A DNA stretch of 64,000 nucleotides from Arenibacter latericius DSM 15913 (GCF_000424985.1 NZ_AUKX01000022.1:18489-82488); one strand, 5' to 3'. Counted from the stretch's first letter, positions 1 to 9,269 are shown. A program made the numbers and translations. Notes: generated from the letters alone by a model not told the origin.

Positions 1-2
1 AC

Positions 3-872
3 AATCCGGCGATTTTAAAATTTGAGACTAATCATTTTATCACTAAGAACCAGAATTACGAATTTAAAAATATAGACGATGCTAAAAACTCACCTTTAGC
101 ACAGCAATTATTTCACTTGCCTTTTATAAAGACGGTATATATTGCAGGCAACTTTATTGGTTTAGAACGTTTTAACATTGTAGAATGGGATGACGTTAAA
201 GATAGCGTAGCTCAACAATTAACCGATTATTTAAATTCTGGAGAAGTTGTAGTAAAGGATGACGAGGAAAACAAAAAGAAGGTAGCAGTGACTGTTTATG
301 CAGAAGTTACGCCAAACCCTTCTGCCATGAAATTTGTTACCAACAAAAGAATTGTCCCTACCTCATTTGAGTTTAAAAATATTGAGGAGGCCAAGGACTC
401 ACAATTAGCAAAACAATTGTTTACGCTACCTTTCGTAAAAGAAGTTTTCTTTGATGAAAACTATGTGTCTATAAATAAATACGATGTAGTAGAATGGGAA
501 GAAGTAACCTCTTCCATTCGTGAATTGATACGAGATTTCCTTGCCGACGGTAAAGAAGTAGTATCTGCCAGTAGCATACAGCAAAAAAGCTCAGAATCTC
601 CTGCTTCTAAAATGGAAGATGCTAATCTAGACGATACTTCTAAGCAAATTATCGACATTTTAGAGGAGTATGTAAAACCAGCAGTTGCCTCCGATGGCGG
701 GAATATTATGTTTAAATCGTATGAGGAAGATACTAAGACTGTAAATGTTATCTTACAAGGGGCTTGTAGCGGATGTCCATCTTCTACCTTTACCCTAAAA
801 AATGGTATTGAAACCATGCTTAAAAACATGATGGGAGAAAAAATAAATGAAGTAGTTGCTATAAACGGTTGA
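3..872 (+). CDS. NifU-family Fe-S cluster carrier protein, 5' end outside window
   Basis: Likely Fe-S cluster scaffold or carrier of the Nfu type, cytosolic. The reading frame is open from base 3, so the true start lies before the window; 289 residues are visible. The first roughly 75 residues and residues about 100-175 are two copies of the Nfu N-terminal domain: each has an NPxxxKF opening, an EFKNI-x-xAK block, an LAxQLFxLPF block and a (V/I)VEW-(D/E)-(D/E)V end. The last 80 residues are the NifU C-terminal domain with the cluster-binding CxxC in GACSGCPSS. Tandem N-domains ahead of one NifU domain are, as I recall, the usual form in Flavobacteriaceae. An internal ATG at 117 would cut the first domain in half and is not the start. 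Dodecin follows after 70 bases. Confident about family, less so about which apo-proteins it serves. Confidence 0.9.
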   Translation, partial: NPAILKFETNHFITKNQNYEFKNIDDAKNSPLAQQLFHLPFIKTVYIAGNFIGLERFNIVEWDDVKDSVAQQLTDYLNSGEVVVKDDEENKKKVAVTVYAEVTPNPSAMKFVTNKRIVPTSFEFKNIEEAKDSQLAKQLFTLPFVKEVFFDENYVSINKYDVVEWEEVTSSIRELIRDFLADGKEVVSASSIQQKSSESPASKMEDANLDDTSKQIIDILEEYVKPAVASDGGNIMFKSYEEDTKTVNVILQGACSGCPSSTFTLKNGIETMLKNMMGEKINEVVAING

Positions 873-942
873 TTTCCTGAACACTTCGAGGTTTTCCCCC
901 TTTTATTTGCTAACTTTAAGAAAACCTAAAAAAATAAATATT

Positions 943-1149
943 ATGGCTATCTTAAAAATTATTGAAGTACTAGCAAGTTCTAAAGACGGATGGGAGGATG
1001 CAGCAAAGAAAGCTGTAGAACAAGCTTCCAAAACGGTAAAGAATATTCGCTCAGTTTACATCAAAGACCAAAGTGCAACAGTAAAGGATGGAAAAATAAT
1101 AGACTATCGCGTTAACGTGAAAATCACCTTTGAAGTATCGGATTCTTAA
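943..1149 (+). CDS. dodecin family flavin-binding protein
   Basis: Dodecins are about 70-residue proteins that form hollow dodecamers and store or buffer flavins. The 68-residue product starts at the ATG at 943; an upstream in-frame start at 907 would add residues with no family match. It shows the typical pattern: a first strand (KIIEVLASS), the conserved GWEDAAKKAV helix, then a strand, DGKI turn and a closing VNVKITFEV strand. Where common bacterial dodecins carry a Trp that stacks on the flavin (GAW-(I/V)-KEQ), this protein has SVY-IKDQ, so Tyr39 sits in that place. A strong terminator follows at once. Family call is firm; ligand is not known from sequence. Confidence 0.92.
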   Translation: MAILKIIEVLASSKDGWEDAAKKAVEQASKTVKNIRSVYIKDQSATVKDGKIIDYRVNVKITFEVSDS

Positions 1150-1166
1150 TATGACCTAAACAGAAT

Positions 1167-1195
1167 AAAAAGCGCCAATAAAAGGCGCTTTTTTT
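1167..1195 (+). terminator. intrinsic terminator after dodecin gene
   Basis: Stem AGCGCC (1171-1176) pairs with GGCGCT (1184-1189) around a 7-base A-rich loop, followed by seven T. It starts 17 bases past the dodecin stop codon. Confidence 0.85.
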
Positions 1196-1323
1196 ATGGA
1201 TCTAATTTATTTTAACGTTTTCCATCCCTACATTACCCCATTCGCTCTTATTAACAATTGTTTGATGCACAATACTTGGCTTCCTATGAGATTTTTATTT
1301 GTTTTGTGAAAAATTTAAAATTT

Positions 1324-2148
1324 ATGGAAATTATTACAAATTACGAAGAACACTGGGATAAAGCAGTAGATTTTATGTGGGAGGCTCTTCCTAACCTCGC
1401 CATGGCCGTTATTATTTATTTCTTAGGTAGTTGGGCCATAAAATTAATTAATCGATTGGTTCGTAAGTTTTTTGCAAAAGCAGACTACGACCCATCCTTA
1501 GAGTCATTTTTACAAAGCTTTATAAGCATAGCGCTTAAGATTATGCTATTCGTAATTGTTATTACTCAATTAGGAGTAGCAAGTACTTCCCTTGTAGCAA
1601 TTATTGGTGCGGCTGGTCTTGCTGTAGGTTTAGCCTTACAGGGATCCTTGGCCAATTTTGCTGGTGGAGTTCTAATATTACTATTTAAACCATTTAAAGT
1701 AGGCGATTGGATATCTGCACAGGGAGTAGACGGAACCGTTAAGGAAATTTCCATATTTACTACCAAACTTAGTACTGCTGGAAATCAAATTGCCATTATA
1801 CCTAACGGGCAACTGTCTAACAACAATATTATTAACTACAATGCGCAAAGCACAAGAAGGGATAATATTACCATAGGAATTGGATACGACTCTAATATTA
1901 AACAAGCTAGAGAAATCCTCTTGAAAATATGTGCCGAAGACGAGAACATTCTAAAAGATCCTGCTCCACAAGTATTTGTAGCGGAATTAGGTGATAGCTC
2001 TGTAAATCTTTCTTTACGGTTCTGGGCAGATACTAGTGTATTTTGGGCTGCACATTTCCACGTAATGGAAGAATTAAAACTTAGGTTTGATGAAGCAGGC
2101 ATAGATATACCATTCCCACAACGGGTAATACACAATGCACAGGCTTAA
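1324..2148 (+). CDS. MscS-type mechanosensitive ion channel
   Basis: Small-conductance mechanosensitive channel of the inner membrane, opening under osmotic downshock. The ATG at 1324 (274 residues) fits the family; an upstream ATG at 1258 would add an unrelated 22-residue leader. Three membrane helices are visible at about residues 20-40, 65-84 and 89-122. The third is the pore helix, rich in Gly and Ala (AAGLAVGLALQGSLANFAGG). After it comes the hallmark FKPFKVGDWI and the beta domain with the PNG-x-LSNNNIINY block, then an alpha/beta C-terminal domain. Length matches the minimal E. coli-like MscS. The gene converges on tsaB, and the two stop ends overlap by four bases. Confidence 0.93.
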   Translation: MEIITNYEEHWDKAVDFMWEALPNLAMAVIIYFLGSWAIKLINRLVRKFFAKADYDPSLESFLQSFISIALKIMLFVIVITQLGVASTSLVAIIGAAGLAVGLALQGSLANFAGGVLILLFKPFKVGDWISAQGVDGTVKEISIFTTKLSTAGNQIAIIPNGQLSNNNIINYNAQSTRRDNITIGIGYDSNIKQAREILLKICAEDENILKDPAPQVFVAELGDSSVNLSLRFWADTSVFWAAHFHVMEELKLRFDEAGIDIPFPQRVIHNAQA

Positions 2149-2819
2149 GACTTCTTCTTAGTCTGTAAAATAAAATCTTTTAAGTAATAAGGTTCAAAGT
2201 AGGCAACATTTTCAAAGTCGCCTATTTTGAACTTTTTATTTGATAGCTCACCCATTTCTAGTGCTGTAGGCAAAGTAGTTATAAATGAAAAGTTTGGGTT
2301 CTTTAATATGCCCTTGCATTTTTCTGCACCATCACCGATCAAAAGCACAGAGCCTTGTTCTGCATACTCCATAAAATGGCCTTCCTCAATAATCTCTGCT
2401 TTAGTATCCCTTATTTGTTGCCCCTTAGAGTTAAACACTGCAGAATATACTTCCATCCTTCTTGCATCGAGCACTGGAATAATAAAATTATAGGTGTTTT
2501 GAGTAGCTTGATTCGCTAAACTCTCCAATGTAGAAACGGAAATTAGAGGTATATCTAGAGCGTAACACAATCCTTTAGCTGCAGACACCCCTATTCGCAA
2601 TCCTGTGTAAGAACCAGGACCTTTACTCACTGCAACCGCAGAAAGATCACTAAAAGACAAGGAAGCCTCTTGCAAAGCTTCCTGTATAAAAATATGTAAC
2701 TTTTCTGAATGTGAATAATTGAGGCTATTATCCTCCTTTTGAAGAATTATCTTTCCATCCTTAGCAATACTCACCGAACAATTGGTGGTTGCCGTCTCCA
2801 AATTTAAAATTAGTGCCAT
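2145..2819 (-). CDS. tsaB: tRNA threonylcarbamoyladenosine biosynthesis protein TsaB
   Basis: TsaB is the non-catalytic partner of TsaD in the t6A37 modification of ANN-decoding tRNAs, in the cytosol. The 224-residue product has the ASKHA-fold opening ILNLETATTNCSVSI and the signature SKGPGSYTGLRIG (about residue 65-77) followed by AAKGLCYAL. Length matches the short TsaB of Bacteroidota. It overlaps the end of the convergent MscS gene by four bases and lies 18 bases beyond the TolC gene on the same strand. A -7 box match sits between the TolC stop and this start, so it may have its own promoter. Assignment is secure. Confidence 0.95.
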   Translation of the reverse strand: MALILNLETATTNCSVSIAKDGKIILQKEDNSLNYSHSEKLHIFIQEALQEASLSFSDLSAVAVSKGPGSYTGLRIGVSAAKGLCYALDIPLISVSTLESLANQATQNTYNFIIPVLDARRMEVYSAVFNSKGQQIRDTKAEIIEEGHFMEYAEQGSVLLIGDGAEKCKGILKNPNFSFITTLPTALEMGELSNKKFKIGDFENVAYFEPYYLKDFILQTKKKS

Positions 2820-2827
2820 ATAGGCTA

Positions 2828-2835
2828 CAAATATA
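2828..2835 (-). promoter_or_regulatory. possible -7 box for tsaB
   Basis: On the minus strand the bases read TATATTTG, a full match to the Bacteroidota -7 consensus TAnnTTTG. It ends only 8 bases before the tsaB ATG, so a transcript would be nearly leaderless. No TTG at the usual -33 distance was found, hence the modest confidence. Confidence 0.4.
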
Positions 2836-2837
2836 AG

Positions 2838-4178
2838 TTAATCCAAGGTTATGGGTAACCCAAAATAAAACTCAAGCACTTTTAATCTAAAAATATAATC
2901 GTATTTGGTACGGATTAGCTCTGCCTCTGCATTATCTACACGAGATTGCGCCTGACTATAGTCGAAAGAGTTCATTAAACCTACATCAAAACGGTCTTTA
3001 GAGTATTCATAGGCCAATCTTCTTGCTTCTAACGTTTTTTCTGCCGCCTCATAAGCTTTGGCATAACTAGTAACATCTACATAAGCCTGATTGATATTGG
3101 TCTCCAAATCTAATTCATTTTGCTTGTGCTGTAGTCTAGATCGCTCCACATTAATTTTGGCTCGTTGTACTCCATTTCTGGTACTAAAACCATTAAATAC
3201 AGGGATATTAATTTGCAACCCATAGGAAATTCCATCCGTTAAATACAATTGGTCACTAAAAGGTATTCGCTCTCCTGTAGAAGGATTTCTAAATTCACTG
3301 GAGTATTGTGTTCCGTAGTTAAAAAATGCACCTACAGTAGGAAAAACAGCTCCCTTAGCTATCTGTAGATCCTTTACAGCTAAATCTACATTAGATAAAG
3401 AAAATTTTATATCATTCCTAAAAGTTAACGCCTTTTCGAAAATCGATTTTGGGGTATTGTTTAAAATATCTGAGGGTGGAATATCAAATTCCTCCTCAGC
3501 AATATCAAAATTCTCATAGTCGGTAATCTGTAAAAGCTGTGCCAAATTGATGCGGGAAATTAAAACCAAATTCTCCCCATTTACAATTTGCTGCTCCTGA
3601 GTAGCTAGTGTAGCCTCTATCTCCAACAAATCGCCTTGCGGAACCACTCCGGCTGCCACCAATTCTTTAGTTCTTTCTAAATCCTTTACCGTTACCGCAT
3701 ATTGTGAGCGAAACACTTTTAGGGATTCCTTGTTGGACAATACTTGAAGATAAGCATTGGCCACGGCCAACATAATATCATCCTTTAAGTTATCTAATCG
3801 ATACTGATTTGCCAGAGCATTAAGCTTTGCCCTATTCAATCTATGGATATTCCTAAGTCCATCAAAAAGGGTTACAGAAGATCCAAAACCACCCGATGCC
3901 GTAGTTATTGTACCTGTCACCTGCTGGTTTCTAGATTGATCTAAAACAAGACCCGAATTACCAGATATACGTGCATTGATATTAAAATTGGGCAACATAT
4001 CACCAATAGCATCCGACCTGTCTATTAAAGCATTGTCAAGATCTAGCTCATATTGCTCTATTGTTAAGTTATTGTCTACGGCATACCTAACACATTCTTC
4101 CAAAGTCCAATCCTTCTTCTGAGCGTTCATTGTCGCAAAGCAGAAAAGGAATATCCCTATAATACCATTAATTCTCAT
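2838..4178 (-). CDS. TolC family outer membrane efflux protein
   Basis: Outer membrane channel partner of an export pump. The 446-residue product begins with a signal peptide (about residues 1-19, ending near MNAQ) and then the two repeated long-helix modules of TolC proteins: a first half with VRYAVDNNLTIEQYELDLDNA and a second half with NVDLAVKDLQIAKGAVFPTV. A strand-rich FNYGTQY region and FNGFSTRNGVQRA segment are typical. It is the last gene of a five-gene run (ATPase, permease, permease, adaptor, TolC), all on the minus strand with gaps under 40 bases, which supports a complete ABC-type tripartite exporter. Substrate unknown. Confidence 0.93.
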   Translation of the reverse strand: MRINGIIGIFLFCFATMNAQKKDWTLEECVRYAVDNNLTIEQYELDLDNALIDRSDAIGDMLPNFNINARISGNSGLVLDQSRNQQVTGTITTASGGFGSSVTLFDGLRNIHRLNRAKLNALANQYRLDNLKDDIMLAVANAYLQVLSNKESLKVFRSQYAVTVKDLERTKELVAAGVVPQGDLLEIEATLATQEQQIVNGENLVLISRINLAQLLQITDYENFDIAEEEFDIPPSDILNNTPKSIFEKALTFRNDIKFSLSNVDLAVKDLQIAKGAVFPTVGAFFNYGTQYSSEFRNPSTGERIPFSDQLYLTDGISYGLQINIPVFNGFSTRNGVQRAKINVERSRLQHKQNELDLETNINQAYVDVTSYAKAYEAAEKTLEARRLAYEYSKDRFDVGLMNSFDYSQAQSRVDNAEAELIRTKYDYIFRLKVLEFYFGLPITLD

Positions 4179-4215
4179 CTATACTATGTTTTTGGATTGA
4201 TATTGCCTATTGGTC

Positions 4216-5355
4216 TTATTTGGTTTCTTCATCTTCTTCCTTGCCTATTTTAATAGGCTCAGTCTTGTTCCATACCTTTACCCTATCATCATCGTTAATC
4301 CCGGATAAAATTTCTACGTTTACTCCATCAGAAATACCGATTTCAACATCACGCCTTTCAAACTTTTGTTCTTCTATTGGCCCTACAGCAATTTCTACAA
4401 AAGGTTTATCTGTTGTTTTATCGAACTGCAATAGCGCTTCTGGAATAGCCATAACATCTTCTTTCCTTTCTAACACTAAGGAGGCATTGGCACTATATCC
4501 TGCACGAATTAAGAAATCATCTTCAACGGTAACATCACCTTCAATCTTAAACTGTACTGCACCTGCTTCTTCGATTCCTTTTGGCGCTATAAACCTTAGT
4601 TTAGCATCAAATGTCTTATCACTAATTGCTCCTAAGCTTATTTCTAATGGCATACCCAATTCTAATTTCCCCACTTCACCCTCATCTACCTTTCCTTCAA
4701 AGATCATAACACTCAAATCAGCAATTGTTGCAATGGTAGTTCCTTCATTAAAGTTATTACTCTGGATTACCTGATCTCCTTTTTTAACGGGAATTTCCAA
4801 AACTGTTCCAGAAACAGTAGCTCTAATATTGGTGTTTGCTAGCGAAGACCCGCCTGCAGAACCCACTCTAATAATCTGATAATCGGAGCGTGCATTTTCC
4901 AATTCCAATACAGCCTGATCATACCTTAATTTTTGAGTATTGTAATCCTGACTAGATATTACCCCTTTATCAAATAAGGTTTTATTCCTATCGTATTCAA
5001 TTTTAACATTGCTTAGGGCGATTTCTGCATTTCTAACCCTTCCTCTCGCCTGATTAAGGGACTGCTCATTGGGCACCACCTTAATTTTCGCAATAAGATC
5101 TCCTGCTGCTACCTTTACACCTTCATTAAGAAATATCTCGTCTATAATACCCGAGATCTGTGGTTTAATCTCTACCTCGTCTTCCGGAATTACTTTTCCT
5201 GTGGCAACAGTTTTCTTTTCTATACTGGTAGTTATCGGAGTCTTTACCTCATAGGTTATGGCAGACTTGCTATTGGACTTCACAAAGAAGGCAGCCGCCC
5301 ATAATGCTCCAAGTACCAAAACACCTAGTAGTATGTATTTTACAATCTTATTCAT
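4216..5355 (-). CDS. periplasmic adaptor (membrane fusion) protein, HlyD/MacA type
   Basis: Links an inner membrane ABC exporter to the TolC channel. The 379-residue product has one N-terminal membrane anchor (about residues 8-26, YILLGVLVLGALWAAAFFV), then a split lipoyl-type barrel (GKVIPEDEVEIKPQISGII and later ANTNIRATVSGTVLEIPVKKGD) around a helical hairpin (about residues 100-165), and a beta-barrel and membrane-proximal domain. The C-terminus is unusually acidic. MacA-like architecture and the position between permease and TolC genes agree. It begins 31 bases after the permease gene ends. The exported substrate cannot be read from the sequence. Confidence 0.93.
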   Translation of the reverse strand: MNKIVKYILLGVLVLGALWAAAFFVKSNSKSAITYEVKTPITTSIEKKTVATGKVIPEDEVEIKPQISGIIDEIFLNEGVKVAAGDLIAKIKVVPNEQSLNQARGRVRNAEIALSNVKIEYDRNKTLFDKGVISSQDYNTQKLRYDQAVLELENARSDYQIIRVGSAGGSSLANTNIRATVSGTVLEIPVKKGDQVIQSNNFNEGTTIATIADLSVMIFEGKVDEGEVGKLELGMPLEISLGAISDKTFDAKLRFIAPKGIEEAGAVQFKIEGDVTVEDDFLIRAGYSANASLVLERKEDVMAIPEALLQFDKTTDKPFVEIAVGPIEEQKFERRDVEIGISDGVNVEILSGINDDDRVKVWNKTEPIKIGKEEDEETK

Positions 5356-5386
5356 TTCTATATCTATTTATTTGAATTGGTTTAGT

Positions 5387-6649
5387 TTATTCTTCTCTTA
5401 ATGCGTCTATTGGTTTTATACTGACCGCACGTTGTGCAGGAATCAATCCGATTAAAGTTCCTAAGACTACCATAATAGCCAAAGCCCCCAGGACATAAGG
5501 TATAGGCACTGTTGGATTGGAATAGGGAAAGTCTAGGTCTTGCGTAGCATTATTTATAATACTTAGCACCCCAGCTCCCAAAATAATCCCCATTATCCCG
5601 GCTACCACTGTCAGGAATACAGATTCTAAAATGATCTGAGCGCGTACTTCACGTGGAGTTGCCCCCAAAGCCCTACGTACCCCTATTTCTTTGGTTCGTT
5701 CTTTAACTGAAATCAATAAGATATTTCCAATCCCTATCACCCCTGCTAATATGGTAGCAATACCAACCACAAGAGATAGGAAGGTAAGCCCCTTGGCAAA
5801 ACCACTAACACGACCAAAGACCTCTCCTAAATTAAAAGATCCAAAGGCCCGTTCATCTTCGGGGTTAACCTTATGGATGGACTTCAATAGCGTTTTAACG
5901 CTTTCTTCTACTTTTAACACATCGGCATCGTCATAGGCTGCAATAGAAAACCACCCCACATTGTTCCCGCTGTTGTACAATTTCCTATAGGTAGAGAATG
6001 GAATAAAAATATCACCATCACTATCAAAACCGCCTCCTTGGGAAAACTTATGTACGCCCACTACCTGAAAAAACACATGGTCTATTCTTATAAATTTCCC
6101 AATTGGAGACTCTCCCTTTTCAAATAATTCTTTCTCGGTACGTTCTCCAATAACACACACTTTTCTCGACTGTTCTATATCCGCATCATTAATAAATCTA
6201 CCTCCATCATATATTTTCTTAGTAGTAATTTTGGTAAAGACAGGAAAGTCCCCATATACGTTATAGCTGCCAAATTTTTGACCTCTTACTATTGTACCCG
6301 GGGCATCTCCAAATACTCCCCTTACATTCCTGGGTGCTATATATTCTATTTCCGGTATCCTATTCTTTAAGCTAGTAGCATCCTCTAATTTTAATTGTAT
6401 TGGTCTACCCGTTCTAAAACCTTCATAAGGCATACTGGTATTTTGAGCCCATACGAACATACTGTTCTTGGCAACGTTCTCAAACACCTCTTCAAAACCG
6501 TTGTCCATTCCTTTTGCTGCACCAGACAGGGCAATGTAGATAAAGATCCCCCATAAAACCCCAATTACGGTAATAATGGTTCTAGTCCTATTTTTCCCAA
6601 TAGAACCAAAAATCTCCTGCCATGTATTAGTGTCAAATATAAATCGCAT
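5387..6649 (-). CDS. ABC transporter permease, MacB/FtsX type (second paralogue)
   Basis: Inner membrane permease of a MacB-like mechanotransmission exporter. The 420-residue product has a first membrane helix near residues 25-45, a periplasmic MacB-type domain (about residues 50-280, with RFINDADIEQSRKVCVIGE and the GEVFGRV region) and three C-terminal helices of the FtsX domain, with the conserved cytoplasmic stretch KERTKEIGVRRALGATPREV. It lacks a fused ATPase domain, unlike E. coli MacB. It abuts the upstream paralogous permease (one base between them), so a heterodimer is likely. The C-terminal PIDALREE resembles the PIVALRDE of its neighbour, showing tandem duplication. Confidence 0.93.
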   Translation of the reverse strand: MRFIFDTNTWQEIFGSIGKNRTRTIITVIGVLWGIFIYIALSGAAKGMDNGFEEVFENVAKNSMFVWAQNTSMPYEGFRTGRPIQLKLEDATSLKNRIPEIEYIAPRNVRGVFGDAPGTIVRGQKFGSYNVYGDFPVFTKITTKKIYDGGRFINDADIEQSRKVCVIGERTEKELFEKGESPIGKFIRIDHVFFQVVGVHKFSQGGGFDSDGDIFIPFSTYRKLYNSGNNVGWFSIAAYDDADVLKVEESVKTLLKSIHKVNPEDERAFGSFNLGEVFGRVSGFAKGLTFLSLVVGIATILAGVIGIGNILLISVKERTKEIGVRRALGATPREVRAQIILESVFLTVVAGIMGIILGAGVLSIINNATQDLDFPYSNPTVPIPYVLGALAIMVVLGTLIGLIPAQRAVSIKPIDALREE

Positions 6650-6650
6650 A

Positions 6651-7880
6651 TTATTCGTCTCTTAAGGCTACTATTGGTTTAATTTCGGCCGCTCTTTTCG
6701 CAGGGATATAACCCGCTATAGCTCCAAATAAGATTAAAAGCACCGTGGCGCTAATGGCCATGGTCATATCTATAAAGGGATTAGTAATAAAATAATCCTT
6801 TAGCTTATCGCCCATAAAGTTTAGTATAGCTATACCCAGAATCATTCCTATAAACCCAGAAATAGTAGTAATAAAAACAGATTCTAAAAGAATAGAACTG
6901 ATTACAGACCTAGGTGTTGCTCCGAGCGCCTTTCTGATACCCAACTCCTTGGTACGTTCTTTCACCACAAACACCATGATATTACTAATACCTATGATTC
7001 CAGCTATAATGGTACCGAAGGCAACAAAGGCGACAATAATCTGAAGCACCCTAGCAAACTGCTGATTTTGTTTTAATTGGTCGGCCACATTCCTTATAAA
7101 GAATCCGTTTTGATCTTCTGGACTGATGTGCTTCTTTTCTTTAATAAATCTATTTAAGCTCTTATCTAGTGCCATAGCCCCTACATATCCGATCTCTGGC
7201 TTAAACCCAACTATAAATTGATCTATTTTATCTGTATTTTTTTCAATAAGCTGACGGGTAGTATAGGGCATATAGATTAATCGCTCTTCATTATCACCCC
7301 CTTCATCTTGGAACACTCCGATAACCTTAAAGGCTATACCTGCAACGTCAATATATTCACCAATAGAATTATTGGAACCAAAGAGATCCTGTTCTACCAG
7401 CCTACCAATCACCACATATTTGGTCCTGTTCTTAATATCCTCATTATTGAGGTAACGACCTTTCATCATTATGGTCTTTTCCGCATATTGATGCGCCGGC
7501 CCCACTGCACGTGTAGTATAGTTATTAGATTCGTTTTTATACTTTACCAATCCACTTCTAGTAATTCTAGGTGTAGTGTACTCCACAAACATGGCGAGAT
7601 TCTTTTCTATATCGACTAGGTCCGAGTTATCAAACTCAATTGTCCTATTAGATTTATACCCTTTGTATGGAATGGTGGTACGCCCTGGAAACACATAAAG
7701 AACATTAGTGGCATCGTCGCCAAAAAAATCATCAAAGGTATTGATAAGACCATTCCCCATACCAAACAAGACCACGAAGATTAAAATTCCCAAAGCCACG
7801 GTAAATCCCGATAGGAATGTTCGAAGCTTATTCTTCTGAATAGTCTCGAATATCTCTTTCCAATTATCCCTACTGAACAT
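6651..7880 (-). CDS. ABC transporter permease, MacB/FtsX type (first paralogue)
   Basis: Membrane subunit of the same exporter. The 409-residue product carries one N-terminal helix (about residues 20-45, LSGFTVALGILIFVVLFGMGN), a periplasmic domain with the ATNVLYVFPGRTTIPYKGY segment, and three C-terminal FtsX helices with KERTKELGIRKALGATPRSV. It overlaps the ATPase gene by 11 bases, which implies translational coupling. It is clearly homologous to the following permease but diverged through the periplasmic domain, where the two subunits would contact the adaptor. Substrate is unknown; candidates for MacB-like pumps include macrolides, lipopeptides and toxins, but nothing here decides between them. 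Confidence 0.93.
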   Translation of the reverse strand: MFSRDNWKEIFETIQKNKLRTFLSGFTVALGILIFVVLFGMGNGLINTFDDFFGDDATNVLYVFPGRTTIPYKGYKSNRTIEFDNSDLVDIEKNLAMFVEYTTPRITRSGLVKYKNESNNYTTRAVGPAHQYAEKTIMMKGRYLNNEDIKNRTKYVVIGRLVEQDLFGSNNSIGEYIDVAGIAFKVIGVFQDEGGDNEERLIYMPYTTRQLIEKNTDKIDQFIVGFKPEIGYVGAMALDKSLNRFIKEKKHISPEDQNGFFIRNVADQLKQNQQFARVLQIIVAFVAFGTIIAGIIGISNIMVFVVKERTKELGIRKALGATPRSVISSILLESVFITTISGFIGMILGIAILNFMGDKLKDYFITNPFIDMTMAISATVLLILFGAIAGYIPAKRAAEIKPIVALRDE

Positions 7881-8574
7881 ATTGCGCAGCTCTTACTTGG
7901 GTTATTTTTTCGTCCTCTATAATAATCCCATCCTTTAAGTGAACTATTCTTTTACACATTTTTGCAATATCTGGTTCATGGGTAACAATTAAAATAGTAT
8001 TCCCAGCATCATTAATTTTTTGAATCAGGTCCATTACCTCATAGGAAGTCTTACTATCTAGTGCTCCGGTAGGTTCATCAGCCAATAAGACTTTAGGCTC
8101 CGCAGCCATAGCTCTAGCGATAGCAACTCGTTGTTTCTGTCCACCAGACAACTCACTTGGCAGATGTCCTGCCCATTCCCTAAGGCCTACTTGCTCCAAA
8201 TATTTTAAAGCTTTTTCTTGTCGCTCTTTTCTACCCACTTTTTGGTAATACAGCGGAAGTGCTACATTTTCAGCTGCAGTTTTATAATTTATCAGATTGA
8301 AGGATTGAAAAACAAAACCCAAAAACTTATTTCTATATTGAGCAGCTTTGGTTTCGTTCATGTTTTTTATAGGCACACCATCTAAGGTATAAGATCCCTC
8401 ATCTAACTCATCTAGCATACCTAAAATATTAAGAAGAGTAGATTTCCCTGAACCTGAAGACCCCATAATTGCCACCAACTCACCATCTTCAACAGAGAAA
8501 TTAATCCCTTTTAATACATGCAGGGAGTTACTCCCCATCTTATAAGATTTGTGTAGATCTTTTATTTCAATCAT
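7870..8574 (-). CDS. ABC transporter ATP-binding protein, MacB/LolD type
   Basis: Cytoplasmic ATPase that powers the export operon. The 234-residue product has Walker A GSSGSGKST (about residues 38-46), Q-loop FQSFNL, signature LSGGQKQRVAIARA, Walker B VLLADEPTGALD and the H-loop ILIVTHE. The GALD D-loop and the KSYKMG...LHVLKGI opening are typical of the LolD/MacB group. It is the first gene of the operon and overlaps the next by 11 bases. Upstream lies a gene-free stretch of nearly 700 bases that must contain its promoter, though I found no exact -7 box there. Family secure, substrate open. Confidence 0.95.
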   Translation of the reverse strand: MIEIKDLHKSYKMGSNSLHVLKGINFSVEDGELVAIMGSSGSGKSTLLNILGMLDELDEGSYTLDGVPIKNMNETKAAQYRNKFLGFVFQSFNLINYKTAAENVALPLYYQKVGRKERQEKALKYLEQVGLREWAGHLPSELSGGQKQRVAIARAMAAEPKVLLADEPTGALDSKTSYEVMDLIQKINDAGNTILIVTHEPDIAKMCKRIVHLKDGIIIEDEKITQVRAAQYVQ

Positions 8575-9269
8575 GTTTTATTGAATTAGCTGGTTTTGGT
8601 TGCAATTACAGGTATAAGACTAAGCACCTTATAAATTGTTACATTATTATGTGAAAAATATGATAAATTATCATTTAACACCTGATAAACAGAGGTTTAT
8701 TTTTCTTTAAAAAAATTAATCGCAATACATTAACCTATACTTGATACGATAATCTTTGGTTGTACCGCTTATAATTTGAATCAATACTTAAGCAGGTTTT
8801 GGGTAAGATTAGCTGTCCTTATAATACTTTGATAAGGCCCATTATACAGTTAAGCAATTTTCACTTGTAAAAATACGAATAAGATAATGATACCGAACTG
8901 CATATCTTTTCCAATCCATAAATCAAATCTCGAATAAGTTGTCTTAAATAAATGATGGGTTATATGCAATCAATATAAAGAAAGAGTAGTACGAATTTAA
9001 TTCTGTACTAGAAATGAGGTAAGAAGGTTAAAGTGAAAAAAGAATATAAGCGGGACTCAATATTACACGAAGTAGACTACCTCGAAGAAGGCCCACAAGG
9101 CATAAATAGGAAAAAAACATATAGATTTCTCGGACCGCTTTAACGGATGCGGACAAGCCACGGAGCAACTTGCCTAACGGCAGTCAGGTTCAAATCTCGA
9201 TCATCTAATAAAGAGTTTTGAACGCCCACTCTAGTAAGATAATTAAAGAAAGATAGTAGTTAAGAAAAA
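8575..9269. other. long gene-free gap, about 695 bases
   Basis: No open frame of note and no clear promoter or terminator. AT-rich up to about 9040; from about 9050 to 9215 the composition changes (more G and C), and it contains a GCC/GGC hairpin TGCC-taac-GGCA (9171-9182) directly before GGTTCAAATCT (9187-9197), the arrangement of a long variable arm and T-loop in class II tRNAs. No matching acceptor stem was found upstream, so at most this is a decayed tRNA-like piece or an unrelated structured RNA. The operon starting at 8574 and the small gene ending at 9270 flank it. Confidence 0.5.

Noticed and set aside
5387..8574. Permease pair as a lipoprotein-release (LolCDE) system
   Set aside because: Linked adaptor and TolC genes point to a tripartite exporter; only the ATPase is LolD-like, as in all MacB-type pumps.
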